64,000 bases of DNA, from contig NZ_NWUW01000009.1 of NCBI RefSeq assembly GCF_002746455.1, positions 104,656-168,655 on the forward strand. Reading direction: 5' to 3'. Of this stretch, positions 9,147-18,935 are shown in pieces; within the stretch, counting starts at the first letter, position 1; each line of letters opens with the position of its first letter. The position numbers and the translations under genes are program-made. Below the pieces are notes generated by a model. That model had not been told where the DNA came from and ran no database searches. It was given only the letters and a program-made list of their open reading frames with translations. The DNA is from Bacillus fungorum (lineage in GTDB: Bacteria; Bacillota; Bacilli; Bacillales; Bacillaceae_G).

Positions 9147-9243
9147 TCATTTCATGACAAGTTGGAAATTTATTTCCTGCTTGTCATTTCTATTTGTAAC
9201 ACATGTTATGTAAGCTAATTCTATAAATAAGGAGAAGAGTATA

Positions 9244-9822
9244 ATGGGGATTCAATTATCAAAGGGCCAACGTATTGACCTAACAAAAACAAATCCAAGT
9301 TTGGTTAGAGCTGTAATTGGTTTAGGTTGGGATACAAATAAATATAACGGTGGGTTTGAGTTTGACCTGGATGCATCTGCTTTCCTTGTTGACATTAATA
9401 ATCGCTGTGTAAATGATTCAGACTTTGTATTTTATAACAATCTCGAACATCCAAGCGGTTCCGTTATTCATACAGGAGACAATCGGACAGGTGAAGGCGA
9501 AGGTGATGATGAGCAGTTAATTATTGATTTCTCAAAAATCCCTGCTAACGTCAACAGAATAGGGATTACAGTAACCATTCATGATGCTGAACAGCGATAT
9601 CAAAACTTCGGACAAGTTTCTAATGCTTTTGTACGATTGTTCGATGAAGCTAACAATACAGAATTACTTCGTTTTGATCTTGGCGAGGACTTTTCTGTAG
9701 AAACTGCCGTAGTAGTTTGTGAATTATATCGTCATGGAGGCGATTGGAAATTCAATGCTATAGGTAGCGGGTTTTCTGGTGGGCTTGCATCCTTATGCCG
9801 AAATTATGGACTGGAAGTATAA
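9244..9822 (+). CDS. terD: TerD family stress protein, second copy
   Basis: 192 aa, collinear paralog of the preceding gene with the same motifs ([19 protein letters not shown]). Most differences are conservative, which points to tandem duplication as in yceD/yceE. The ribosome binding site AAGGAGAAG lies 7 bases before the ATG. The 97-bp gap from the first copy has no clear terminator, so co-transcription is likely. The calcium-binding residues are complete, so it is expected to be functional. Confidence 0.92.
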   Translation: MGIQLSKGQRIDLTKTNPSLVRAVIGLGWDTNKYNGGFEFDLDASAFLVDINNRCVNDSDFVFYNNLEHPSGSVIHTGDNRTGEGEGDDEQLIIDFSKIPANVNRIGITVTIHDAEQRYQNFGQVSNAFVRLFDEANNTELLRFDLGEDFSVETAVVVCELYRHGGDWKFNAIGSGFSGGLASLCRNYGLEV

Positions 9823-9869
9823 TAATTGCCTAAAGTCTTTATCTAGGCGTAAAAAGGTGGGAATTTTTA

Positions 9870-10643
9870 ATGGATATTATTAATCAAATACTTTCAACTT
9901 ATGCTTCTTTTTTCGATTGGGAAATGTGGGTTAAAGTATTATCAGATCCCGTATCATGGGGGTACATAGGATCTTTAGTCATTTTAGAAGGTTTACTTTC
10001 TGCTGATAATGCGCTAGTTCTTGCTGTTATGGTAAAACATCTTCCCGAAGAACAACGTAAAAAAGCATTAACTTATGGGCTATTTGGAGCTTACTTCTTC
10101 CGTTTTATCTTCATAGGTATCGGCATGCTTCTAATAAAGTTTTGGTGGATTAAGGTTCTTGGAGCTGCTTACTTAGCTTGGATTGTAATTAAACACTTTT
10201 GGTTCGGTGAACAAGACGAAGATGTTAATGAAATGAAAAAAGAAAGCTGGCTTGTCCGGGTATTCGGGACATTTTGGGCAACTGTCATTTCAGTTGAATT
10301 AATGGATTTAGCCTTCTCTGCGGATAGTATTTTGGCTGCTTTTGCAGTATCTGAACAAGTATGGATTCTATTAATAGGTGGTATGCTCGGAATCTTAATG
10401 ATGAGAACTGTTGCTAAATTTTTCTTAGTATTAATTGATAAAGTCCCTGAATTAGAGAATACAGCATTCATCTTAATTGCCATTATTTCTATCAAAATGT
10501 TTGCTAGTGTTTTTGGATACAATCTAAATCATTTAGTTTTCTTTGGCCTATTAATTTTAGCTTTCTTAGGAACATTTATTGTACATTACTTCAATGAACA
10601 ACAGAAAGCTCGTGAGGAAATGGCTGCTACTAAAGAGGAATAA
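9870..10643 (+). CDS. TerC family integral membrane protein (YceF-like manganese exporter)
   Basis: A 257-aa polytopic protein with about 7 membrane segments. The TerC signature LEGLLSADNALVLA (near residue 38) and the second acidic motif MDLAFSADSILAAF (near residue 150) carry the membrane-embedded Asp/Asn residues of the family. In B. subtilis the TerC proteins YceF and YkoY move Mn2+ and help metallate exoenzymes; the same role here is inference by family. It follows the second terD by 47 bp with an AAAGGTGGG site, so protein partners TerD and TerC are made together. Confidence 0.9.
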   Translation: MDIINQILSTYASFFDWEMWVKVLSDPVSWGYIGSLVILEGLLSADNALVLAVMVKHLPEEQRKKALTYGLFGAYFFRFIFIGIGMLLIKFWWIKVLGAAYLAWIVIKHFWFGEQDEDVNEMKKESWLVRVFGTFWATVISVELMDLAFSADSILAAFAVSEQVWILLIGGMLGILMMRTVAKFFLVLIDKVPELENTAFILIAIISIKMFASVFGYNLNHLVFFGLLILAFLGTFIVHYFNEQQKAREEMAATKEE

Positions 10644-10715
10644 AAAAGAAGAAAGTTCAAATTTATCCCTTCTTTTTTATAGACTGTAATATTTTAAATT
10701 AAAAGGAGAAGAAAA

Positions 10716-11327
10716 ATGATTCAGTTAACAAAAAAAGGAGAATCTATCAACCTATCGAAAGATTCTAACGATTCATTCGGAGAGATTTTAGTAAACTTGA
10801 ATTGGAATCAAAAATCCAAGTCATCAGGAAATTTTTTCTCTAGTCTATTCGGCGGCGGTTCTCAAAATACCGATCTAGATTTAGGCTGCTTATATGAATT
10901 AAAAAATGGACAAAAGGGTTGTGTGCAAGCTTTAGGTAATGCCTTTGGTGGCTTAAGGTATGAGCCTTATATTCAACTTGATCACGACGATCGAACAGGA
11001 GCTTCTGTTGGTGGCGAAAATATTAGAATAAACGGTAATAAGCTATCTGAGATTAAAAGAATTCTTGTGTATACTTTTATTTATGAGGGAGCTGCAAACT
11101 GGAGTGAGGTTGACGGGGTCGTAACCCTTAAATATAAAGATGGACAAGATATTGTAGTGAGAATGGATGAACACCGCAACGGTATGACTATGTGTGCAAT
11201 CGCCATGATTGAAAATGTACAAGACAAAACTTTTAATGTAAAGAGACTTGTTGAATATTTTGAAGGCCATGAAAAGATGGACCGTTTCTATGGTTGGGGC
11301 ATGAGATGGACAAATGGAAGTAAATAA
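10716..11327 (+). CDS. TerD-like protein (TerA/YceC type)
   Basis: A 203-aa divergent member of the TerD superfamily. It has a TDLDLGCLYEL motif near residue 52 and LDHDDRTGASVGGE near residue 90, so part of the metal-binding acidic residues is kept in a different spacing from classical TerD. A glycine/serine stretch (GNFFSSLFGGGSQ) is inserted near residue 38. AAAAGGAGAAG precedes the ATG. It is the last gene of the plus-strand ter cluster and shares a terminator with the convergent vWA gene. Confidence 0.82.
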   Translation: MIQLTKKGESINLSKDSNDSFGEILVNLNWNQKSKSSGNFFSSLFGGGSQNTDLDLGCLYELKNGQKGCVQALGNAFGGLRYEPYIQLDHDDRTGASVGGENIRINGNKLSEIKRILVYTFIYEGAANWSEVDGVVTLKYKDGQDIVVRMDEHRNGMTMCAIAMIENVQDKTFNVKRLVEYFEGHEKMDRFYGWGMRWTNGSK

Positions 11328-11335
11328 CATTCAAT

Positions 11336-11375
11336 GAAAAAGCCTTGACAGTTATGAGACTGTTAAGGCTTTTTC
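11336..11375. terminator. Bidirectional terminator between ter genes
   Basis: Stem AAAAAGCCTTGACAG with CTGTTAAGGCTTTTT, A-rich on the left and T-rich on the right, serving both the TerD-like gene (+) and the vWA gene (-). Confidence 0.85.
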
Positions 11376-11389
11376 TAAATAATAACCTA

Positions 11390-12748
11390 TTAAATTCGGC
11401 TCCCAACTTTTCGTAAGATCAATCCTTTAGATGTAGCAAGTTTGACCCACTCTGGGTATTCGGTCATAAGCAAGTCATATAGTTGATTATCAGGTATTCC
11501 TGCCGGATTTGCTACATTAAAGAAATTTGCGTTATCAATAAAACGCCCTGTTAGGTTATCTAACTCTTCTAAAAATCCAAAATCGGCAACATCTTGATAG
11601 TTACCGTAAGTATCATAATTTGATTCACCTATCGCCATAAACTGCCAGAAAATAGGTTCATATGAAGAACTTTCTATTTCATCAATAGTATTGCCTTCAT
11701 CAAATGCTGCGCCATCTGTTAAGAACATAACATATACAGGGATTTCCTGAGACAGCGATCCCCTACGTCTTTGAGCTGAACCAAAATAATGCTCCCTAAC
11801 CATTTTCATAACATCGGCATAATAGGTAGCACCCTCAAGAGGATAACGGCGAACCATCCGATTAACAAAACCATCAAAATTATCAATCGTTAATTCACCA
11901 GCATCATGAGCCCGTTCTCCAAACAAAAAGATATCAATTGAACCATCATCATCAAACCTAGTTCCAAGTGCTAATATCCTTTCAGCGAACTCCTGAATTT
12001 TTCCAGATCTATATAAATCATACATTGAACCAGAAATATCTAAACAAAGGGCCACTTTGGCTTCGTGATTTTGTAGTCCAACTTTCTCCAAAGAAATCTT
12101 TGCCTTTTTAGAAAGGTCGAGTAATTTCGGAGATTGTTTAGCCATTTTTTTCTCTAATAAAATTTTTTTACTGTTTACAATCGGAGTAAGCATTTTTTGA
12201 TTCACGGTATTTTGCGCTTCTTGTTCATCTGCGACCTCACCACCAAAATGCTCTAATAATGTAGCTAATCCACCATTAAATCCTTGCCCTACAGCAGAAC
12301 ATCTCCACATTGATTTATAGTAAACTTCCGAAATAATGATAGCCTTTTCATTTTCAAACTGATTTCCTGTAAATTCGTATCTTAGGATTGGCTGTCCATT
12401 TACTGTAATTTGCATATATCCAGAAGAAATCATAGACATTGTTCCATTTCCATCAATTGTTGCTGTAAACACTAAGTTCTGAATAGTAGAAAGTGGAACA
12501 TTTGATAAATCAATTAAAAAATTGCTATATCCATTACCATTCGATATAAGACACATTTCCCTATTTGGAGATTGTAATTGATTATAAAAAACTACAAATC
12601 GATCATCTACTATTTTCTTGTCTGCATTTAATCCAAAACAGGTAATGTCAATTTCTGCGCTAGATTGTATCGAAATCTCAACTTGTAATTGTTTAAATGA
12701 AGTGTAATCTGATAACTTAACTTTTTCCCCTCTAATTAAGGACTTCAT
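11390..12748 (-). CDS. TerD-domain / von Willebrand factor A protein (TerF-like)
   Basis: A 452-aa cytoplasmic protein. Residues about 1-170 form a TerD-like domain and about 225-430 a vWA domain with an intact MIDAS: DISGS at 237-241, a Thr in LEGATYY and an Asp in FLTDGAAFDE. The TerD part has lost both calcium motifs (IDITC instead of DLDAS, and NGNGYSN where the acidic loop should be), so it may keep only the fold. AAAAGGAGATACAT precedes the ATG. It is convergent with the ter cluster. vWA-TerD proteins are typical of Ter chemical-stress systems. Confidence 0.85.
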   Translation of the reverse strand: MKSLIRGEKVKLSDYTSFKQLQVEISIQSSAEIDITCFGLNADKKIVDDRFVVFYNQLQSPNREMCLISNGNGYSNFLIDLSNVPLSTIQNLVFTATIDGNGTMSMISSGYMQITVNGQPILRYEFTGNQFENEKAIIISEVYYKSMWRCSAVGQGFNGGLATLLEHFGGEVADEQEAQNTVNQKMLTPIVNSKKILLEKKMAKQSPKLLDLSKKAKISLEKVGLQNHEAKVALCLDISGSMYDLYRSGKIQEFAERILALGTRFDDDGSIDIFLFGERAHDAGELTIDNFDGFVNRMVRRYPLEGATYYADVMKMVREHYFGSAQRRRGSLSQEIPVYVMFLTDGAAFDEGNTIDEIESSSYEPIFWQFMAIGESNYDTYGNYQDVADFGFLEELDNLTGRFIDNANFFNVANPAGIPDNQLYDLLMTEYPEWVKLATSKGLILRKVGSRI

Positions 12749-12949
12749 ATATGTATCTCCTTTTTAATAATCTGCATATAATAGTTTACAATATTACAAG
12801 AAAAGGGAAAAGTGGAATCTTAATAATATTAATATAGTAGCAAATGATAAAATGTGACTTACTTGTTGAACTTTACCCTTTTATGACCAGCTAAAAAAGT
12901 GCCTATATAGCTAGTAAATAATCACGGTATTATACCAAGAGCTTTTTAT

Positions 12950-13102
12950 TTAAGCACTATTGATAGTGATGAGTTTTGTACACATCTCTGTAATTCCGGT
13001 GAATTTCTCTATATAATAATACCCAAGATTACGAAGACACAAATCTAACATAGGACATTTAGCATCTATTTTTTCTGATGGTAAATCATTTAATTTAAAC
13101 AT
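12950..13102 (-). CDS. Small hypothetical protein, 50 aa
   Basis: A 50-aa ORF opening MFKLNDLPSEKIDAKCPMLD and ending with a TAA at 12950. It has three Cys residues, no membrane segment and no recognised family. The ribosome binding site AAAGGATG lies 10 bases before the ATG. Notably that site is inside a 16/17-bp hairpin (13104-13150) that ends one base before the start codon. It lies between the vWA gene and dus. I judge it a real gene because of the ribosome binding site and sensible codons, but it could be a remnant. Confidence 0.45.
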   Translation of the reverse strand: MFKLNDLPSEKIDAKCPMLDLCLRNLGYYYIEKFTGITEMCTKLITINSA

Positions 13103-13103
13103 A

Positions 13104-13150
13104 AAATAGGACATCCTTTCTTGCATTACGCATGAAAGGGTGTCCTATTT
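13104..13150 (-). repeat. Inverted repeat covering the ribosome binding site of the 50-aa ORF
   Basis: Arms 13104-13120 and 13134-13150 pair over 16 of 17 positions around a 13-nt loop. On the minus-strand RNA the 3' arm contains the AAAGGA site of the 50-aa ORF. The short T run after it (TTTTATG) makes a dus terminator possible instead. Confidence 0.65.
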
Positions 13151-13331
13151 AGATAAAAATCATACATTTTCTTAATTTGGTGGTTATGCCTCAATAAGGG
13201 GCAATTTTTATATGTGTTCGTTAATACCTACATTTCCAAAAACAAAAATGGCCATCTGCAAAGGCACTCGAAACTCGATAAAATAAATACACATAAATTG
13301 ATGCAATTCATTTCCCTCTAACTTTAGAGAG

Positions 13332-14321
13332 TTACACCGTTTCACTATCCCCAGCCTTATCAACACTCGCCTCAAACTTATCCAACAACGCACGCACTTC
13401 ATCAGTAGATTTCGTACTCATCAACTGATTTCTCAATTCAGCAGCTCCTGGGAAGCCTTTTACATAAATTTTGAAGAAGCGATGTAGTCCTGTGATAGAA
13501 CGTGGTAATACTTCTGCATATTGGTCTTGAAGATCAAGCTGCAGTCTTAAAAGATCAAGATGTTCTTTACTGCTATGCTCTCTTGGTTCTTTTTCGAAAG
13601 CAAACGGATTTTTGAAGATGCCTCGTCCAATCATGACACCATCAATACCGTATTTTTCAGCAAGTTCCAGGCCAGTTTTACGGTCAGGGATGTCTCCGTT
13701 GATTGTTAGGAGTGTATTTGGTGCAATACGATCACGTAATTTTTTGATCTCCGGAATTAGCTCCCAGTGTGCATCTACTTGGCTCATTTCTTCTCTTGTA
13801 CGTAAGTGAATAGAAAGGTTTGCAATATCTTGTTTGAAAATGTGCGTTAACCAATCTTCCCACTCGCTTAACTCTTTAAAGCCAAGTCGTGTTTTTACGC
13901 TGACAGGTAGTCCGCCCGCTTTTGCCGCTTGAATAAGTTCTGCCGCAACGTCTGGACGTAGAATAAGGCCACTACCTTTTCCTCTTGATGCTACGTTCGG
14001 TACAGGGCAGCCCATATTAATATCAATACCTTTAAATCCTAACTCTGCCATACCAATACTCATTTGACGGAAGTATTCGGGATTATCTCCCCAAATATGT
14101 GCCACCATTGGCTGTTCATCTTCTGTAAAAATTAAACGGCCACGCACACTTTTCATACCTTCTGGATGACAATAGCTATCTGAGTTTGTAAACTCTGTGA
14201 AGAATACATCTGGACGACCAGCCTCACTTACTACGTGACGAAAAACAACATCTGTCACATCTTCCATTGGTGCAAGTACGAAAAATGGTCGTGGTAAATC
14301 ACGCCAAAAATTATCTATCAT
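13332..14321 (-). CDS. dus: tRNA-dihydrouridine synthase
   Basis: A 329-aa flavoenzyme (counted from the ATG at 14321) that reduces uridines in the tRNA D loop. Visible are the FMN-barrel start [13 protein letters not shown], the catalytic-Cys motif [10 protein letters not shown] near residue 100, KTRLGF near 145 and GVMIGRGIF near 230. An earlier in-frame GTG (14342) precedes the AGAGGA site and is unlikely. The gene is followed by about 180 bp without a gene and then by the hairpin at 13104-13150. Confidence 0.92.
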   Translation of the reverse strand: MIDNFWRDLPRPFFVLAPMEDVTDVVFRHVVSEAGRPDVFFTEFTNSDSYCHPEGMKSVRGRLIFTEDEQPMVAHIWGDNPEYFRQMSIGMAELGFKGIDINMGCPVPNVASRGKGSGLILRPDVAAELIQAAKAGGLPVSVKTRLGFKELSEWEDWLTHIFKQDIANLSIHLRTREEMSQVDAHWELIPEIKKLRDRIAPNTLLTINGDIPDRKTGLELAEKYGIDGVMIGRGIFKNPFAFEKEPREHSSKEHLDLLRLQLDLQDQYAEVLPRSITGLHRFFKIYVKGFPGAAELRNQLMSTKSTDEVRALLDKFEASVDKAGDSETV

Positions 14322-14437
14322 TTCAAATTCAAATCCTCTCACTATGAATACAATTTCAAACTCTCAATTTATAATTTGTGAAAATCAGCAATATTTATTT
14401 TAACTAAAATCGCTTATAAATGGTATTTTTGTAAACC

Positions 14438-14478
14438 AAAAAGCAGATGGTATAGATTTTCCTATATCAACTGCTTTT
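14438..14478 (-). terminator. Intrinsic terminator of rlmCD
   Basis: AAAAGCAG...CTGCTTTT stem with inner TGGTATAG/CTATATCA pairing. The T run lies on the minus-strand side just after the rlmCD stop. Confidence 0.75.
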
Positions 14479-14481
14479 CTA

Positions 14482-15858
14482 TTATACCAACTTAAGCCAA
14501 GCTACACACTCCACATGCGTCGTATGCGGGAACATATCAACAGGTTGTACTTCCTGTGTTTTATATCCGCCTTCTTCTAGTACTTTTAAATCACGTGCTA
14601 ATGTTGCTGGGTTGCATGATACGTATACGACGCGTTTTGGTTTCATGTCGATGATTGTGTTTAGTAATGCTTCATCACAGCCTTTACGCGGTGGATCTAC
14701 GACCATTGTGTCAGCGATTACGCCTTCTTTGTACCATTTTGGAATGACTACTTCTGCTTCTCCTACGCCAAATTCTGCGTTTGTCATGTTGTTTAGTGCT
14801 GCGTTTCGATTTGCGTCTTCGATTGCTTCTGGGACGATTTCAACACCGTACACTTTTTTCGCTTTTTGTGCTAGGAATAAGGAGATTGATCCAATTCCGC
14901 AATAGGCATCAATTACTGTTTCGTTGCCATCTAATTTTGCATATTCTAACGTTTTATCGTATAACACTTTCGTTTGTTCTGGATTTACTTGATAGAATGA
15001 ACGTGCTGAAATTGCAAATTTAATGTCACCGATAAAGTCATAAATATATTCTGATCCGTACAGTACTGTCGTTTTGTCTCCGAAGATTACGTTTGTACGT
15101 TTCGGGTTTACGTTTTGAACAATTGATTTTACTTCTGGGAATTTCGCAGCAATTTCTTCAATGATTGCTTTTTTGTTTGGCAGTTCTGCTGTACGAGTAA
15201 TGAAGACAAGCATAATTTCCCCTGTTACTTGTCCGTAACGAGCCATTACGTGACGAAGTGTTCCTTTGTTACGCTCTTCGTTGTATGCCGAAATACCGTG
15301 TTTTTCACAAATACGTTTTACTTCTTGAATTAATGTATCATTTTCTTCTGCCTGAATTAAACATGATTCCATATTAATGATGTCATGCGTTCCTTGACGA
15401 TAGAAACCTGCTACAAGTCCGCCTTCACGTTCTCCGATCGGTACTTGTGCTTTATTACGGTATACCCATGGGTTCTTCATGCCAAGTACAGGATGCACAG
15501 GAACATCGCTTAATCCGCCGATACGCTTCATAACGTCACGTACTTGTTTTTCTTTCGCTTGTAATTGTCCTTCATATGTTAAGTGCTGAAGCTGACAACC
15601 GCCGCACTGATTGTACACGGTGCACTCTGCATCTTTACGATATGGGCTCTCTGTATGAAGCTTCATTAAACGACCGAATGCGAAGTTTTTCTTCACTTTA
15701 ATAATTTTAATTTGTGCTTCTTCACCTGGTAATCCGTTTTTAACGAAAATAGGATAGCCTTTTACTTTCGCAACACCGGCACCATCATGTGTTAAATCTT
15801 CAAATACTACATCTATAAACTCGTTTTTTTCAACTGGTGGCGTCATTTTTGTACTCAT
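14482..15858 (-). CDS. rlmCD: 23S rRNA (uracil-C5)-methyltransferase RlmCD (RumA family)
   Basis: 458 aa from the ATG at 15858, chosen because GAGAGG stands 7 bases before it; an upstream in-frame ATG at 15879 has no such site. Residues about 10-70 are a TRAM RNA-binding domain. The 4Fe-4S Cys cluster [11 protein letters not shown] follows near residue 80. The SAM domain carries [24 protein letters not shown] and the catalytic [12 protein letters not shown]. In B. subtilis one enzyme, RlmCD (YefA), methylates both U747 and U1939 of 23S rRNA, and equivalence here is by family. In B. subtilis yefA follows dgkB directly; here the two are well apart. Confidence 0.92.
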   Translation of the reverse strand: MSTKMTPPVEKNEFIDVVFEDLTHDGAGVAKVKGYPIFVKNGLPGEEAQIKIIKVKKNFAFGRLMKLHTESPYRKDAECTVYNQCGGCQLQHLTYEGQLQAKEKQVRDVMKRIGGLSDVPVHPVLGMKNPWVYRNKAQVPIGEREGGLVAGFYRQGTHDIINMESCLIQAEENDTLIQEVKRICEKHGISAYNEERNKGTLRHVMARYGQVTGEIMLVFITRTAELPNKKAIIEEIAAKFPEVKSIVQNVNPKRTNVIFGDKTTVLYGSEYIYDFIGDIKFAISARSFYQVNPEQTKVLYDKTLEYAKLDGNETVIDAYCGIGSISLFLAQKAKKVYGVEIVPEAIEDANRNAALNNMTNAEFGVGEAEVVIPKWYKEGVIADTMVVDPPRKGCDEALLNTIIDMKPKRVVYVSCNPATLARDLKVLEEGGYKTQEVQPVDMFPHTTHVECVAWLKLV

Positions 15859-15940
15859 TTTCCGACCTCTCTTTTTCATAACACTGCGTTACATTTTATC
15901 ATACTTATATGGTCTATTTCTATCGGAAGAAAAAAAGCTA

Positions 15941-15970
15941 TTGACGATAGTTCTCTGTTAATGTTACGCT
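15941..15970 (+). promoter_or_regulatory. Promoter candidate for the nucleoside transporter transcript
   Basis: TTGACG (15941-15946) with a weak TACGCT (15965-15970) 18 bp later, directly before the purine riboswitch. Confidence 0.4.
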
Positions 15971-15996
15971 ACTACTAATTTAATACGGACGATGTT

Positions 15997-16158
15997 ACCT
16001 CATATATACTCGATAATATGGATCGAGAGTTTCTACCCGGCAACCTTAAATTGCTGGACTATGGGGAAAACTAATGAATATTAGCCTATGTGCAAAAAAG
16101 GACTCATATTGATTAGCTTTCTCTCATAGATGAAAGTGAATCCATATGGGTCTTTTTT
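15997..16158 (+). ncRNA. Purine riboswitch, guanine class, with terminator
   Basis: The aptamer spans 15997-16066 with P1 pairing (ACCTCATA with TATGGGG), conserved core TTTCTACC, and paired loops. The specificity position is C (GGACTATGGG), which marks guanine rather than adenine binding. An expression platform follows: a terminator stem GACTCATAT/ATATGGGTC (about 16101-16152) with a T7 run. Guanine should therefore switch off the downstream transporter. Confidence 0.9.
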
Positions 16159-16283
16159 TATTTTTATTTTTCTAAAAGGTCAGACATCTTACGTATGACA
16201 TAAAACCTCTTTGTTTTATTTTTAGTAATATAACGCGCGTTTTATGTACAAACTTTATACGAACTTCTGAAAGGGGCAACTAC

Positions 16284-17480
16284 ATGCAATATGTAATGAG
16301 CATTATCGGTATTCTTGTCGTTTTAGGTTTATGTTTTGCTTTGTCAAACAACAAAAGTAAAATCAACTTCCGTGCAATTGCTATTATGATTGGTTTTCAA
16401 ATTTTAATCGGTTGGTTTATGTTTGGCACAAAGATTGGTCAACAAATCATTATTTTCATTGGTAAAGTTTTCAACAAACTAATTAAACTTGGTACGACAG
16501 GTGTCGATTTTCTTTTTAATGGAATTCAAAGAGATTTTGTCTTTTTCTTAAACGTACTATTAATTATCGTATTTTTCTCAGCACTACTTTCTATCTTTAG
16601 TTATTTAGGTGTTTTACCATTCATCGTTCGCGTTGTCGGCGGTGCCATTTCAAAAATTACTGGTTTACCACGCGTTGAATCATTCCATGCGGTAAACTCT
16701 GTATTCTTCGGTTCAAGTGAAGCATTAATCGTTATTAAAAATGATTTACAACATTTCAATAAAAACCGTATGTTTATCATTTGTTGTTCTGCAATGAGCT
16801 CAGTTTCTGCTTCTGTTACAGCATCATACGTAATGATGTTAGATGCAAAATACGTACTAGCAGCTCTTCCACTAAACTTATTCTCAAGCTTAATCGTTTG
16901 TTCGTTATTAACACCAGTTGATACGAAAAAAGAAGACGAAGTGGTTCAAAAATTTGATAGAACGCTATTCGGAGACAGCTTTATCGGCGCAATGATTAAC
17001 GGTGCGCTTGATGGTTTAAAAGTAGCTGGTATCGTTGCAGCATTAATGATCGCCTTCATCGGTGTGATGGAAGTTGTAAACTACGTAATTAGTGCAGCTT
17101 CAGGTGCAATGGGACATGCTGTTACGTTACAACAAATCTTCGGTTATATACTTGCTCCATTCGCATTCTTAATGGGTATTCCAACTCAAGATATTATCCC
17201 AGCTGGTGGTATTATGGGTACGAAGATTGTATTAAACGAGTTTGTAGCAATCCTTGATTTAAAAGATGTTGCATCAACATTGTCTCCACGTACAGTTGGA
17301 ATCGTTACAGTATTCTTAATTAGCTTCGCAAGTATTAGCCAAATTGGTGCGATTGTTGGTACAATCCGTGCCCTTTCTGAAAAACAAGGAAGTATCGTTT
17401 CTAAATTTGGTTGGAAAATGTTATTTGCATCAACACTTGCTTCTATTTTATCTGCAACAATCGCTGGATTGTTTATTTAA
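16284..17480 (+). CDS. nupC: NupC family nucleoside:cation symporter
   Basis: A 398-aa concentrative nucleoside transporter with about 9-10 membrane segments and normal family length. Motifs of the CNT family are visible: a G-rich FFGSSEALIVIKN segment near residue 145 and, in the second half, FAFLMGIPTQDIIPAGGIMGTK. AAAGGGG precedes the ATG. A guanine riboswitch in its leader implies that it imports purine nucleosides, probably guanosine or inosine; the substrate is inferred from that control. It is a single-gene unit with its own terminator. Confidence 0.92.
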   Translation: MQYVMSIIGILVVLGLCFALSNNKSKINFRAIAIMIGFQILIGWFMFGTKIGQQIIIFIGKVFNKLIKLGTTGVDFLFNGIQRDFVFFLNVLLIIVFFSALLSIFSYLGVLPFIVRVVGGAISKITGLPRVESFHAVNSVFFGSSEALIVIKNDLQHFNKNRMFIICCSAMSSVSASVTASYVMMLDAKYVLAALPLNLFSSLIVCSLLTPVDTKKEDEVVQKFDRTLFGDSFIGAMINGALDGLKVAGIVAALMIAFIGVMEVVNYVISAASGAMGHAVTLQQIFGYILAPFAFLMGIPTQDIIPAGGIMGTKIVLNEFVAILDLKDVASTLSPRTVGIVTVFLISFASISQIGAIVGTIRALSEKQGSIVSKFGWKMLFASTLASILSATIAGLFI

Positions 17481-17481
17481 T

Positions 17482-17534
17482 AAAAACTCCACCTTACTTC
17501 TCCTTTTTAAAGGCAGTTTGGGTGGAGTTTTTTT
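17482..17534 (+). terminator. Intrinsic terminator of nupC
   Basis: AAAAACTCCACC pairs with GGTGGAGTTTTT around a loop that itself has TTTAAAG symmetry. A T7 run follows. Confidence 0.8.
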
Positions 17535-17636
17535 ATTGTTCTCTATATGTATTTTTATGTAAACTCCACCAGAAAAATATAAGGTATTTTTTCCGAATTA
17601 TTCCAAAAACATATTCCCCTATATATTCTATAGTGA

Positions 17637-17687
17637 TATGATGGACAAGGGTATAATTCAAATTTTTTAGAACCAAAAATTTGAATT
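17637..17687 (+). promoter_or_regulatory. Extended -10 promoter and leader hairpin before deacetylase 1
   Basis: An extended -10 (TG-A-TATGAT, 17634-17642) is followed by ACAAGGGTATA and then an 11-13-bp hairpin AATTCAAATTTTT/AAAAATTTGAATT (17655-17687). The same order of elements occurs before the second deacetylase. Confidence 0.5.
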
Positions 17688-17759
17688 AGTGTCACTTATA
17701 CGAAAGATGGTTTCATGACATAAGTGATAATAATTAAATCACAATAGAAGGATGATAGA

Positions 17760-18869
17760 ATGAAAAAGTATACATATATCGCTTTACTTTCTTCTGCTAT
17801 TCTCGTAGGTTGTAACACTAGTGATACTAGTGATAAACAAATAAAAGAAGCAACATCGAAACAAGCAGTGGAACCCAAAAAAGCACAAGCAAAAACAGTT
17901 GAAATTCCTTTAACACAAGGGATTATTACATGGGATCCGTATGAATATAACGCACAAAATACCACGCTTTATACCAAAAATTTAAGAGATGCATTTACAC
18001 AAGTACGTTACAATATTTGGCGCACTGCTGATGGTCCTGAAAGCAAGCAGACTTTTACTTCACAAGAAAAAGATCGTGACTTTGCCCTCCCACTACATTT
18101 AAAATCATTTCATTTAAAACGTGGCGAATTCCAAATTGAAACAGTAGGAATTAAAGAAGATAACACTGAAACAAATCTAGTAGCATCTAAAATTACATTC
18201 CAGCAACATGTACCCGTTTTAATGTACCACGCGATTGAAAAATACCCTGGGCCAAGTGATGGGGATTACGGCTTATATGTACCACCTGAACAATTCGAAA
18301 AGCATATGCAATATTTGAAAGATAACGGTTATACGATGCTTACGTTTGAACGTTGGAATGATATAAATCGTGTAAATAAACCTGTTTTTGTAACGATGGA
18401 TGATGGGCGAAAAAATAATATGAACGCTCTTCATATTTTACAAAAATTAAAGGATGATACATTCCAACCTACGGCTACTGAATTTCTTACTGCAAATGAG
18501 ATAGACAAACCGAATCGTCTATCAACAGATGATATAAAACAAATGATGGATTCAGGTATTTTTTCTATTCAATCGCATACTGCTAATCATACGATGATGG
18601 CTCATTCCAGTAATTATGATGAGGAATTACGTGGTTCAAAAGAAAAAATTGAAGCTCTTACTGGTAAAAAAGTCATCGCTCTCGCTTATCCAGTAGGTTC
18701 CTATAATGATCCAGCTGTTGAAGAAACGAAAAAATATTATGAGTTCGCAGTAACTACTGATCACGGCAATCACATTACAAAAGGAATGCCAAACGAACAG
18801 TACTTAATTAAACGCCATTTTGTAGGGCCTAATACATCGATGGAAAAATTCATATCTCTTATAAAGTAA
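17760..18869 (+). CDS. Lipoprotein polysaccharide deacetylase (BA0331-like)
   Basis: 369 aa. A lipoprotein signal ends at the lipobox LVGC (Cys18). A polar linker and an immunoglobulin-like domain (to about residue 150) precede a NodB deacetylase domain (from VPVLMYHAIEKY). The metal/catalytic motifs are MDDG near residue 216, with Met in the usual Phe position, and QSHTANH near 275. It is surface-anchored and expected to act on cell-wall glycans. It is a tandem paralog of the next gene. In B. anthracis the similar pair BA0330/BA0331 was reported to be needed for osmotic stability and cell shape. Confidence 0.88.
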   Translation: MKKYTYIALLSSAILVGCNTSDTSDKQIKEATSKQAVEPKKAQAKTVEIPLTQGIITWDPYEYNAQNTTLYTKNLRDAFTQVRYNIWRTADGPESKQTFTSQEKDRDFALPLHLKSFHLKRGEFQIETVGIKEDNTETNLVASKITFQQHVPVLMYHAIEKYPGPSDGDYGLYVPPEQFEKHMQYLKDNGYTMLTFERWNDINRVNKPVFVTMDDGRKNNMNALHILQKLKDDTFQPTATEFLTANEIDKPNRLSTDDIKQMMDSGIFSIQSHTANHTMMAHSSNYDEELRGSKEKIEALTGKKVIALAYPVGSYNDPAVEETKKYYEFAVTTDHGNHITKGMPNEQYLIKRHFVGPNTSMEKFISLIK

Positions 18870-18935
18870 AATTTACTAAAAGGTGATAGAAATAGCTCTA
18901 TTAAAAGTCACTACTCTATCTCATTACTAAAATGA

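Noticed and set aside
13208..13402. 64-codon minus-strand frame overlapping the end of dus
   Set aside because: Lies partly inside dus in another frame; no ribosome binding site and no plausible protein.
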